Below are positions 34,887 to 46,253 of a DNA stretch of 64,000 bases, in pieces (within the stretch, counting starts at the first letter, position 1; every line of letters starts with the position of its first letter). The notes beneath the pieces were generated by a model. That model was not told where the DNA came from and ran no database searches. It saw only the letters and a program-made list of their open reading frames with translations. The translations under genes and the position numbers were made by a program. The stretch is from Whalleya microplaca (lineage: Eukaryota; Ascomycota; Sordariomycetes; Xylariales; Xylariaceae): assembly GCA_022497155.1 (NCBI GenBank), contig MU385721.1, positions 62,001 through 126,000 of the forward strand, written 5' to 3'.

Positions 34887-37800
34887 TTAAAAGTCCAAGT
34901 CGGACCCAGCACCAGCGTTCCCCTGCCCAGACAGGCTCGGGTCCAAGTGCGCCGTCGCATCCCCGAAATCGGGACTGACATCCTTCAACATATCACTGAT
35001 TTCCTGTTCCGTAAAGCTAAAGTCTAGATCCATCTCGCTTGGCAGTGTAAGCGCCTCCTCAGCCGTCAAAGGAGCCGCAGAAGTAGCCGTACTCATTTCC
35101 ATCGAGGCTAGACCGGCAGCTATGCCCGAGGTCGTAGGCAGCGGAGCCTGGAGCGGCGTCGAGATCCCGAAATCCAAGCCCGATGCACCTGCTGCTGCTG
35201 CTGCCGTCGGGGCCGCGGATCCCGGAAAGCCGGAATCCTGCCCCTGCATCGCAGCCTTAAAGCGGCCGAGGAGCACGGGGTCATCGCACGAGGTAGTCTG
35301 CATACCCATGATCTCCCTCGCGCGGGCGCGCAACTGGTCATCGGAGGGAAACGCGCCGCCGCCGTCGGAGCGGTGCACCTCGCGCCTGACAAAGGCGGTG
35401 AGCCCGCTCTCGAGCTCGCGGCTGCAGAAGATCTTGGCGGGCGCCGGGTAGCGCTGGGTGAAGTTGCGCAGGTAGGCGTTGGCGGTGCTGGCGGGGGGCT
35501 CGAAGGGCCGCGCCTGCTCGCGCAGGTAGATGGTCGGGCTCGTCTCGAGCGGCTCGATCGTCGCCGCCGGGTTCGGCGTCACGTACGGCGGCGCGAACCC
35601 CGTCCCGCCGTCCGAGATCGCCCACGAGATGGTGCTGGAGCCTAGCCCGGGCCCGCTGTCTGCGGGCAGGATGCCCACGTCGCGCTTGAAGCGCTGCAGC
35701 CACTCGAAGTTGTCGGCCGCCGTCTGGTTCCAGGGGTCATCGCTGGGCCGGTGTTAGTTACTTATGTACCAAGACGTTGTTTTCGGAGGATAGCTAGAGA
35801 GATACTTACTCGTCGTACACAATCCAGCGCGCTTGGTACTGGATTTCCTCATCAGTCGGCACGTGTCGGCTGGGGTTGTTGGCGGACATAGTCGACGCAA
35901 CAAAGCGGCTGAGACCTCGAGCTAGGCGGTGGAAACAATTCGCATCGTTCAGAAAAAACGGGCCTGCTTTTATCGAGCTCAAATTACCGCCAGATATAGG
36001 CCGTCCCCGACAGTCAACAGGCGTGCTGGGCAAGGAGCTCAGATACCGAGATTCCCCTGCTGGAACCGGGTCCTGAGACTGAGCCGAAGATGTGTTCAAG
36101 TTGGTCGGGGAGGCGCCTTTCGTGGACGTAGTAGGCGATTTCTTAGGTGAGTGTCTCTGTCTAAAGTTACCGAGCCATTCCTTGTCATCCGCAGCCGTCT
36201 GGTTCCACTCGTCGTCAAGCTCGTAGATAATGATGCGAGCCTGTCGTTGCAAATCGGCATCTGTCGGCTCAGTGCCTATCGATCTTTGCACTCGAAGATA
36301 TTCACCAAGTTCAAATTCGAGTCTACTGTAGTTGTGAACAGTGGAATCAATGGTCGTGGGATCCTTAGATCTTTGATATGCATCTCCCACGTCTTCGCTG
36401 CGGGGAAGATGAGCTCGCTGTCTGAAATCTTGAAGCCAGCTCGGAGATGCAAGTATCAGGCGGATTAACCAATTTGCGAAGTCTTCTGAGGGTTGGTTGG
36501 ACTTTTCCTCCATCCTCCCAATAATGCGACATGCTTCCACTTGAAGCTCATGGTCCATAGCGGTTAACCCGAGTAGTGTCCTAGCCTTGGCGAAATCCTG
36601 CAAACCCTTCTCAAACTCGCAGCTCTCGAATATGTCATCCTTGCCATTAATGCGCAGCGATGACATTCTGCTTTCCGCCTGGCCCCGGACTGGCCGGAAG
36701 ATTGCACTTCGAGTTACTTCCTCCGAAGACCTAATAAGATCGCGGAGCCATGACGCGGATACCCTGCCAGGATCTTTTGACAACAACTCAGCCGAAAAGA
36801 TGATCCGACAGGCTTCGTGCTGAATCTGAGCATCTGTCGGCGTTTTCCCCGCGTCTTCCTTCATGTTCGTCATCCAGTACTGAATTTCATACTTCAGGAG
36901 CTCATAAGCATTGTTCGGTGATGAAGGTGCAGTACCACTCGCCATATACGGCAGTGGAGATTTTCTTTCGTCATGAATCATATCTGTGATAGTCAGTTAG
37001 ATAGCTGAAGGGAGAGCGTGCAAAGAATGTAGTCTCTCACAAGGTGGGATGGAGTTTTCCACCATCTCGAGAACGGGCGCCTCAAAACCCCAGTCACCCT
37101 TCCAGTCAGCCATAGTGTTACCGGTCTTAAAGTGCTCGGCAAGATGATCTATCCTGACTGTCCAGCTGTCAAGGACTATTCCACAAAATCCGCATCGTGA
37201 TCGAATTTCAGGAGAAGCTATGCGCCACTTGTCCATCGCCCACGGAAGAAACTTGACGTTATGGACCAGCTTCAAGTGCTGTCGAAGGTGATCTTTTCTA
37301 TAGAATGTCCTTTCTTCCTGGGTTCGCTCAATGCAACCAGAAAAGTTATGCGATTCTACATGAGCATCATCTGGATTTGTCTCGCCGCAGAATACACAGC
37401 TCATCGTGCCATTATCCTGGTTCACAGCCCTAGGTCCATCGGGAGAGCATATCCAGCGTTCAAGCGAAAGGTGCAGCGATTTTTCGTGCCGCTGCCAATC
37501 GTGCTTAGTTCTAAAGGTCTCCGTACAAAACGTACACTGGAAAGTCTTGAGTGGGTGATTAAGACTCTGATCTACTCGCTTTGGCGGAGCCCTCCGACGA
37601 CGCCGTCGCCCTCGAGTTCGGACGAATGATGGGGTTGAGCCAAAAGAGCCACGAGACTGAGTGGAATACGCCGAAGCAAACGAACCGCCACTCGAGTGAG
37701 AAGTGCCAAGACTGCTAGCAGAGGATTGATTGCAGAGAGACCTGCTTGATCCATCGTCTGAGTAGTTGGAGATGTAAGGACTGTTGCGGCCCGATCCAGA

Positions 37801-38790
37801 TGTCTGTGAGTAGGAGCTAGAAGCTGACACAGCTCTAGCAATGGCCGTTACAGACGCAGGTTCGTTTTCGGGAGGAGAGTTAGCCCATCTCTCCATCGGG
37901 TTCATGTTCGCGAATAAGCCGGGAGTGGCGCTCCGCCGCGGAATATCGATCGCCTGGGCATAACCGCGGCCGACATGAGGAGAAGTAGAACGCATCGGCT
38001 GAATCTTGCCACGGCGCCGAGCGTTAGCCATCCAGTTGACGATCTGCGTCTTGTTTAGACCGGTGATTTTCTGAAGGCCCTCTTTCTCTTCTTCAGTGGG
38101 ATATGGATGCCGGCTATGTGTTGACAGCCAGTTCTTGAGGACCTTGACGGATTCACGGGAGAATCGCGCACCAATCTTAGGCAGCTGTTGGGGTGTAGGA
38201 GGTAGTTGTTGATCCTCAGAGACGGCAACCAAGCCCTTATTTGGCGGTGCTGAAGTAATCATAGCAGCTAGATCATCCTCATGAAGGATCGACGTCTCAG
38301 GCCTATCGCCCATTATCGGCCATGGGTTTGCAGGAAACGTCGCGCCCGCTTCTGCTGTAAGGTTGTTGATGGAAGGCCCAAAGCTACATTCACATCGTAG
38401 TGCAACACAGCTCGTACAATAACCCCTATATTTACCCTCCCTTATCCTCTTGCATTGATAGCCACCTACAGCACAGTGGGTGCAAGGGGCTTCTGGCGTC
38501 TCCCAATACATCTGCGAATTAGCCGCCGGCTCGGCATCTGTAGCAGCCGAAATGTCAACATCCTGTGGTATCTGGGTGGAATCAAAGTGCTCGAGAGCCC
38601 AATATGACCAATCGTCGTCCGCGATGTTCTCGAAGACGAGGTCCATGTTGGGTTCACCTGAGAAGGCACCTACAGCATCAATAGGAACCGCTGCGCCCTC
38701 CGACGTGACCGGCAGGTCAGCGCCGGTGCCGACAACATTGGCATCCCAGTTGATGAACTCCATTTCCTCCCGCTCGTCAATGGTCGTCAT
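34887..38790 (-). CDS. Homeobox (TALE/KN) plus C2H2 zinc-finger protein with C-terminal repeats
   Basis: Three exons, 38790-37041, 36983-35810 and 35742-34887, join in frame to 1259 residues; donors are GTGAGA and GTAAGT and acceptors CAG. Visible parts: a cysteine cluster (C103, C106, C113, C125, C128, C133, C135); a three-residue-loop homeodomain at about 205-263 (HPYPTEEEKEGL; IVNWMANARRRGK); an arginine run (RGRRRRRR); C2H2-like fingers with C419/C422/H435/H440, C465/C468 and C533/C536/H549/H553. Beyond residue 584 come five degenerate modules of 60-80 residues, each around a (P)TD--IQ--AR-I-Y block and a downstream W-L. It is probably a DNA-binding transcription regulator of the fungal homeobox/C2H2 class; its targets are unknown. 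The C-terminal exons could be misread as separate genes, but splice phases and repeat continuity (PTDEEIQYQARWIVYD into DDPWNQTAADNFEWL) join them. Confidence 0.85.
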
Positions 38791-40970
38791 TGAAGGGCGC
38801 GCTCACTACCAGGCGCAATAAACTCCAGTTTAGCTGTCAGAATTAGCAATGACCGTGCCACCATCAAAGAAGTTAAATATGAATAATATTTGTCTAATGC
38901 TAGACACGACCCGTTTGATCTTGATGACTCTAAACACACAAGATACAAACTGGACGAGAAGGAAATGTGATAAGGGAATAGTCCAATGAGTCAGGAAAAC
39001 AGGTCGAAGAGAGATACGGACGGCTAACTTTTTAGGGTGAAGTAGGTAAGCAGTAGGACAAGAACGAATGGGGAAACTAGAGCCGTGACAGTTTTCCTGG
39101 TTTAACCTAGTGAACCCCAGGCATTTTCACCGTCTTCCATGCACTGCTAGAATCGGAAGCAAGGAATATCACCAGGAGGATGAAGAGTCATTCCCTCGTC
39201 GTCCCTTAACAAACAGATATTAGCTGACTGGTGGTCAATGGACAGTAACATTGGTAATGGCTCGAAGCAGGGTTTGTCAGGGATCGTCAGATGTAATCAT
39301 GTATGCATGTGGAGTACACGCCCTTGAATTGACAAGCAGGGCGTCTCTTCAAGAAAAGGCGGGGGAGCACGTCTTGTCATTGGCGCTTACTGCTCCTAGT
39401 TCCGCAGACTACTGCAACTGTATACGATCGTGTTCTTCTTACTGTGCGCCGACGCCGTGTGTTATTCTTGCGGTAACTCCGACAATTAACTCTTTCAGCC
39501 GCCGCTGTCTATTCACCGCTAATAAACAATGTGATGCTCCATCGCATCAGCCGATGAGTCTTCTAGAAGGCCTTTATCGGCCATGACATTGACTACCGCC
39601 GTTGACTGTTTGATTTATTCCCGGTACTTCGTTTCGACAGCAATGGCCTAAACCTTGGGGTCTTGAACGGGGTTGCATGAAGACTGCAACTCACAAACCG
39701 ACTTTAATTCCTGTACGCGAGAGAAGAAGTTCTCACATGTATGGCCATTTCTTGAACAATTGAATTCCCACCGTGTCGTTCAAGTATATAAGTCGCCTTA
39801 TTTGAAAATAGTAATATAAGATATCTTGAATTGTAGACCCATGGCCTCTATTATCAAATGTATGTAATAGGTGTCTAACCAAGCTGAGCAAAATTGAATA
39901 CAATATGAATAACGTTGGTATAAAGCTTGTGGAATATTATATATGTTCATAGCCCATTCGACTATCGCTAGGGCATCATTGCTGTTGAGTCATCATATTT
40001 TTCATGTGTCACATTCATAGCTGAGATCATGCTATTGGTCTGTCGACTGACCCAACATTTGTAACTTTACTAATTGTATATATGAACACTATATTGGATA
40101 AGCGACGAGGAGGTCGGATTGACCAATGTGTCGTTGGGTTGTGTATGCTTATATTCTGATAAATTACTCTGGATTTTATATTTGGGGGATATAGTGGAGT
40201 AGTTTAAAGATGATGGAAGATACACAAGAATGAAACAATGTTTTCCTCATACTTGTGGAAACTCTCACTGCATTTAAAACGAATGGGTCATTATGAATAA
40301 CCTAATAATAATACAGGATCATCGTCAGGTTCATCGTCTGCACATCGACAATCTAGACTCTAACCTCGCACGGTCATAAACGCTGTATAGAAATCAGAAG
40401 GCAAAACACCACGTGCGATTGGCCCTGTCGCTAGGAATGGATGACATATATAAGAATAATATCGACTGGTAACACAAGCCCTGGGAACAAGAACCGGCTA
40501 CCCTGATCTATGTCATGAGGCGCGCGGGAAAGTTTTCCCTACTGAAAAGAGACAGTATTTCTTCTCACTGTTAGCTGTGTACCTGCATCTCTAAATGGAG
40601 ACACCGTTTTGATTATGCTCCTGTGGATAAAGATAGCTTACGATACTAACATCAGGCCGAAGTATAGCTATGGTGTGATAATGGAGGCGATACCATAGAC
40701 GACTTTCCAAAATCTAGTATTATATCTATCCGCTGAGCTCCTTTCTATATGAAGACTTAATTGTGTCTTAAATTAAGCTTATACAGAAAACTTAGCTATG
40801 TATTGATTTTAGTCGAAGCTATATAGTATATATCCCATCAATATATTGCATAATTCAAAAGAAAAAGTACACTTTCACCCAGACATTTATGAGAAATACG
40901 ATCAAACCAGATTGAACAGTCGCCCTAAAGGGACCTTCTTCTTCTCTAAATAGCGTATCTCTATAGATAA
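38791..40970. other. Intergenic DNA, nothing recognised
   Basis: About 2.2 kb holding the promoter of the homeobox gene. From about 39800 onward it becomes AT-rich. The open frame at 39251-39586 (plus) shows no family features. Confidence 0.5.
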
Positions 40971-42356
40971 TCATTGCAACAGTAGTGGACGACAGCAATC
41001 AGAGGCATTATACGGGTCGTATCGCTGCTTCAAAGCTGCAAGTTGAGGCAATTTATTCTTGCTGTAGATCTGTTCAGGGGTCTCATCGCCGTGCGCATAA
41101 TTCACATTAACTGCTAAGCCAGAGTATCCAGAAGCTGCGGTAAACTCCTTGCACAGTCCTTTTCCGAGAATATTCCCCGCCACTTGTGCAGGGCTGCCTT
41201 CTTCTGTGAAGGAGAACTGGAACGTAGCGCGACCTTTCGAATCTCTCCAAGAGTATGACGTTGCATCTTCTGAAGTGGCACTAGCTACCTGTGTAGGCCA
41301 TGTTTCTAGAAGGACAATGCTACCCCGTCCGCCCGGATACTCGTCAAATAATCGTGCTATTTTTGTCCACAGCTTTCTCATAGGTAGACACCGAGAAGTT
41401 ACGCACGTTGACCGCATACATGCTCCCAATTTGGCCTTTCTGGCATCTCATTACGTCAAATCCAGACCCAGCAGACTAAGTAATCTCTATCCAAGATATA
41501 ACAGAGGTGTTCACAGCAGACGGGATCATTTCCAGCAGTGGTGAGATAATCTCCCCTTGGCCTCCGAGCCTAACCACGCCCAGTTACCACCAATGAGGGT
41601 CTATTTAATTATTATAAGACGGGTGTCAAATGCCACTTACTGGGCACTGGTGAAGCTTTGATTAGGAAATTAAGAATAACGGGCGAAACTCACTGGGCCA
41701 CTATTAGGATCATGGACAATCCTTGTGACGATAGCCACTTCTGGAGGTAAGCCTTTGTCGATGGATTGTTTCAGAAGGATGAAATATTCTGTCTTTCTGT
41801 CCACAGGGAACATGAAGTCTACGCCTAACACCTTACCTTCACTGACGGACTTATAGAGTTTGTAGGTGGCAGATACGATGATGCCCAACTTAGCGCCAGC
41901 ACCTCGGACGTCCTAGAAGAGATCTAGGTTACTGGTTTCAGATGATGCTTCGAGAATATCTCCATTTGCCGTGACAAGTTGCACTGACAGCAAACCGTGA
42001 ATCATCAAGCCGAAGACACCCGACCAGCGACCGACGCTGCCACCTAGAGTGGCACCAATCTGAGAGACACTTGAGCAAGTCCCTATCGGGACTTCGAAAC
42101 CAGCGTCATTGGCAACACCAGCGATATACTCGTTCGTGGCCCCAAGTCCAATTATGACGATAGCGGCAGACTGATTTCACGGTGACTGGCTTTAGTCGAC
42201 TGAGGCCGATAGAAAGTCCATGTTGATGCCTAGCCAGGGTTGTGTTGCGTTCACGAAATCCGTATCTCCAGCAAAGGAGACCGTTGCATTTACGGACCAC
42301 CCGTTACGCTTATCGACTAATAGAGCCCTTATGTCTGATTTTGCTTGAGCCTCCAT
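40971..42356 (-). pseudogene. Decayed FAD-linked oxidase (berberine-bridge type)
   Basis: Reading from the ATG at 42356, the frame WSVNATVSFAGDTDFVNAT starts like a fungal FAD-binding PCMH-domain oxidase, then fails. The flavin-domain block continues in another frame from about 42175 (ATNEYIAGVANDAGFEVPIGT, QIGATLGGSVGRWSGVFGL, then DLF-stop-DVRGAGAKLGIIVSAT), with TAG where the family has TGG (W). Part of the N-terminal flavin domain between NATQPW and the GLSIGLSRL segment appears to be missing. Another frame change lies near 41370, after which a berberine-bridge C-terminus is readable (ATFQFSFTEEG and NYAHGDETPEQIYSKNKLPQLAALKQRYDP shortened here). At least two frame changes, a nonsense codon and a deletion make it non-functional. 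These enzymes oxidise alcohols or close rings in secondary metabolism. Confidence 0.8.
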
Positions 42357-44657
42357 TGTGAGAGCCAAATGCTATCGCCAAGGTTCTCAGAGAGGTGACA
42401 AAAAACGGAGTAAGGATTTAAGACTGAGCATCGAGGTGAGAAGTTATGAAATGGAAAGAAGTCGGACAGCAGCCGGGCGAAGTGAGCTGCTGTGTACACA
42501 GGTAACTAATAGTCTCACCTAGGTTCTCACTTACATGTAGGAAGTAGTGGACGTTCAATCATACATGAAGTGTTGTGTGTTACGACCTACGCAGTTAGAG
42601 TATCAACAAGCTGAGGTTTAAGTTGCATGAGATCCTGTGGCGTGCTATGAATAGTGTCGGCCGCACCGCTCATGTTCTTCCACATAAGTACAAAAACGAC
42701 ATGGAAGAGCCCCGCTTGGAGTGCATGTAAGACGCATATTTCATGCCAGACAAACATCTGTCACCAACACGTAGTACCTTAATAAGTAAGTAGTTTGGAT
42801 TTTAATTATTATTTGACAGTTTGAACCCAGATCTTTCAGGTGAGGGTCTGTGCACAAAATGCGGCTGAACTAGTGCAACGCTAAGCATTTAGCAATATAT
42901 AACTGCCTCTTCAGCTAACTTCAGCTAATACAGAGAGTAGCAGAGATGGTGCGAAGTGACTGCCATAGGAAGTCATCTACAGGGTAGTCTTTCTCTTTCA
43001 CCGTGGTTTCTCGAGAGCTACGAAGTCTGTCTTGTCTGGCTCGAGGAGTTCTTCATGAGTTTTAGCTGCGGCAGCATCTTTGAAGCCCGCACTGGTGGCC
43101 AGCTTCGCCAGTTGATCTGTATCCACATAAGCTTGTATCATGGAATAGGCAGGACGAGGGATTAGGACAAAATCAAAGTGTACACCTCTGGCTTTGTGTC
43201 AAAATATTCCTAGACTTTGATGAGGGCCATCGTATCGCTCATAGTGATCTGATCGGCAGTAGCGACTTCAGACGCCGTCCTTGTTCCCGGTATCGACGTA
43301 GCTGGTTTGATCGGAGAAAAGTGATACTAGCAGGCTCAACGACGAAGATTCATGTTTGGAAAATAGTTGGCAGCCATATGAAATGCTGATGAGGAATTCT
43401 GTAATTATGGCACATAAATTGGTATGGGGGATCGAGAGTGAACTCCTGGCAGCCGGGGATAGATAAAGAAACAATCCGCGTAGGGCTGAACAAGGAAAGC
43501 ATTGATCTTCCCCCATTACCGAGCACCCGGCACTATCTACAACGCTAAGCACTCCCCACTTGGCAAGCAACTTCTACAGTGCTGTCATCCCCAGGCTCCC
43601 CAATTGATACCGGAATCATCATCACCATCATCATCGACCACGGAGCCAGAGGACAAGACTCGGTCGTCCACTGGTCGTACCATGATGGCTGCCAAGAGAC
43701 CTGCAGAGCTTACGTGGATAACAAAATCCTGCAGACCCTGACGTTCGTCCACGCAATCGACCAGCTTCGCGACCACGTGAGCCCCGAATCGCTATGCCCC
43801 TATACAGAACATCTATTGAAGAACTTGCGAAGATAGGCGCCTTTGGAGTCAGCTCCTCTACGTCTGATATCAATGATCCGACTATCGGGCCTATTCAGAA
43901 ACGTCTCGACCGCGCCGGCTACGATAATTCGTTCTGTTGAGTATGCAGGGCTGGCAGGGTGTTAGTTTTATGGAATGTTGTAGCGCATCATCGAGTATAT
44001 TTTCAGATTCATGCTGAGTCCAGGAACATAGTTCATAGCCCTGAAGGATTCAATAATTCATGTAATGGCGTTCCACTACACATAGAGGATATCTTTTGTG
44101 ATGAAGACCTTTGAGAGGATAAGAGTCGGCGGGCATGTTGCATATCATGAAGTTTTCCTTGATGATCTCCGAGTTTGGGTCCATAACAGGCAATTGAACC
44201 AGTGTCATGACGGAAGAATCTGCATACTCCTGCAATCCCGTCACATCTACAGCCGCTGAACCGTCAAATTTCGGCGTGGATCTAATACCGTAGTGTACTG
44301 CCGGTTATTGTTTACAGTCGATATCTGTGTGAGCCCGTGGACGGGGCCTTCTGGCCAATTACGTGGTGCTTGTTGACAACCTTCAACCTCATCTCCTTGC
44401 ATGATTGAATCCCATGTATCCTAGCAGTGCCCCATTTACTAGGTGTCTAGTATATAACGTATAACCCTTGTCAATATGCAGAGAATTGTCCAAGTCATTG
44501 GACTTGTGTACGTAGGAATACGTAATCATGGAACGCATTCATCGGTATTTATCGTGGTTGAAGAAATGCCTTTCATCCTGCTGCTTCACTAGGTAGTCCA
44601 TGTTTTCCTTCTTATTCTTCTCTGGGGGCTTGAGTGTGACATGGTATCGTGGTTGCG
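42357..44657. other. Between the oxidase pseudogene and P450: fragments only
   Basis: Two short protein-like pieces remain unrecognised. On the plus strand, 43793-43939 reads MPLYRTSIEELAKIGAFG and ends NSFC. On the minus strand, 44050-44280 reads STPKFDGSAAVDVTGLQEYA through PLKGLHHKRYPLCVVERH. Both could be ends of decayed neighbours of the P450. A SINE-like pol III promoter pair is at 42819-42872. Nothing else was seen. Confidence 0.35.
42819..42872 (-). mobile_element. Possible tRNA-derived SINE head
   Basis: On the minus strand TAGTTCAGCCG (42872-42862) fits the pol III A-box consensus at every position. About 44 bases on, GGTTCAAACT (42828-42819) resembles a B box. The flanks do not fold as a tRNA. 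No clear terminator follows closely. This is weak evidence. Confidence 0.3.
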
Positions 44658-46253
44658 ATGGCCCTATTGAGCTTGTTGAACGTCGCCCTTCTTGGTGCCG
44701 CATACGTTCTCTTCAAGATATTTCAACAAATAGTATACTATCGTATTTACCATCCTTTGGCTAAATTTCCTGGGCCGTTTTGGGGCAGCGTCACTAGACT
44801 CTGGATCACATACCATAACGTGAAGGCAGACGAATGCCAAGCCATACAAGAACTTCACAAGAAGCATGGTACTGCCGGTTCCAGGCAGGTCCCGTTATCC
44901 GCATTACACCTACGATGCTGATCGTGAGCGATGCGACAAAGCTACCAGATATCTATAATCGCAATGCAAACAAATCGAAGCATTACATTACCGGCAGTTT
45001 TGGGAAGACCGAGTCCCTGTTCAACATGCAGGATCATAAAGTCCATAGTCACTTCCGCAAGATCGCCGCCTCGCCGTACAGCTTTTCCAATATCAAGAAG
45101 ATGGAGCCGCTAGTAGACAAAAACATTGAGAAATGGCTGGATAAACTCGATGGGTTATTTGCGAAGACGAGTGAGAAATTTGATTTCGCCCCTTGGGCTG
45201 TGTACATGGCGTACGATATTATCTCAGAGATTGGCTTTGGTGCGCCCTTTGGCTTCATTGATCAAGGCAAAGATGTCGAAGGCCTCATCCAGGGATTCCA
45301 TGACGGGTTGGTCCCATTTGGGATAATGGCTCGTTTATATCCGTTTACCAATTGGATCAAGACCACGTGGGTAGGGGACAAGTATCTTGTTGCTCGTCCT
45401 GAGCAAAATTCTGGCATTGGGACTTTGATGCGGTTCCGAGATCGACTCATTGAACAACGATATAGGGATATTGAGGATAGTAATACTAAGGGTCGGGTCG
45501 ATCTTCTACAGACGCAAGTGATGAAGGGAATTTGGACTTGTAACCGCTTACTGATTCCATGGCAGATTCATAGAAGCACGCGACGAGGATGGAAAGCCGC
45601 TCGACCTAGACTACATTAAAGCTGAGATACTCCTAGTTCTTTTGGCAGGAGCCGACACTACTGGCACGGCTTTCCAGACCCTAATGCGGAACTTACTGCT
45701 GAATGAGGAGGTGTATGTTAAGCTCCTGGCCGAGATCGATATCGTAACTAGGGAGAAGAACCTTTCACCAATGCCTCAGTACGAGGAAGTCATAACACAT
45801 TGCCCCTATTACGTCGCGTGTGTGCGAGAGAGTATGCGACTCAACCCATCGGCGCCGAATATTTTCCCGCGACTAGCACCTAAAGGTGGCCTCGATCTGT
45901 ATGCGAAGTTCGTCCCAGAGGGTACAGAGGTGACCTGTAATCCCTGGCTGGTTCATCGCGATAGAAACATATATGGTCCTGACGCAGACGAGTTTCGACC
46001 TGAACGATGGCTAGATGCTGAGAAGGCGAAGGAGTTCAGCAAGTTCAATATGACTTTCGGATATGGCACCCGCGTATGTCTTGGTCGCGATATCGCAAAC
46101 ATGGAGCTTTACAAGGCACCCCTCCAGTTCTTACGCACCTTCAAACCACGACTGTCGAATCCGACGGACCATAGAAAATATGTCGTGAAAAGGGGCGTTA
46201 GTTACTTCGAGAATATGTGGATTACTATTGAGAGGCGCCCGTCGGTCGTCTAA
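44658..46253 (+). CDS. Cytochrome P450 with a 20-base frame-breaking insert
   Basis: Coding blocks 44658-44868, 44889-45513 and 45566-46253 give 507 residues. An N-terminal membrane anchor (about residues 3-25) and the proline-rich FPGPFWG hinge are followed by the I-helix AGADTTGT (306-313), ExxR as ESMR (367-370), FRPERW, and the haem loop FGYGTRVCLG with C450. The second intron, 45514-45565, is of the GC-AG type (donor GCAAGT) and is required to keep frame. Between HKKHG and PVIRITP only 20 bases (44869-44888) intervene; they begin GT and end AG but are too short for known fungal splicing and shift the frame. The start is the ATG at 44658; GTG nine bases earlier is not used. Role: microsomal mono-oxygenase, probably secondary metabolism; the substrate is unknown. 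Probably a recent pseudogene. Confidence 0.82.
44869..44888 (+). other. 20-base GT...AG insert, likely intron remnant
   Basis: The bases start GTACTG and end GGCAG. Removing exactly this piece joins CATG to GTCCCG, giving the family sequence HKKHGPVIR in frame. There is no room for a branch site, so this is probably a collapsed intron whose interior was deleted. Confidence 0.7.

Noticed and set aside
35338..35703. Minus-strand arginine/alanine-rich frame overlapping the homeobox gene
   Set aside because: It is a shifted reading of that gene's third exon.
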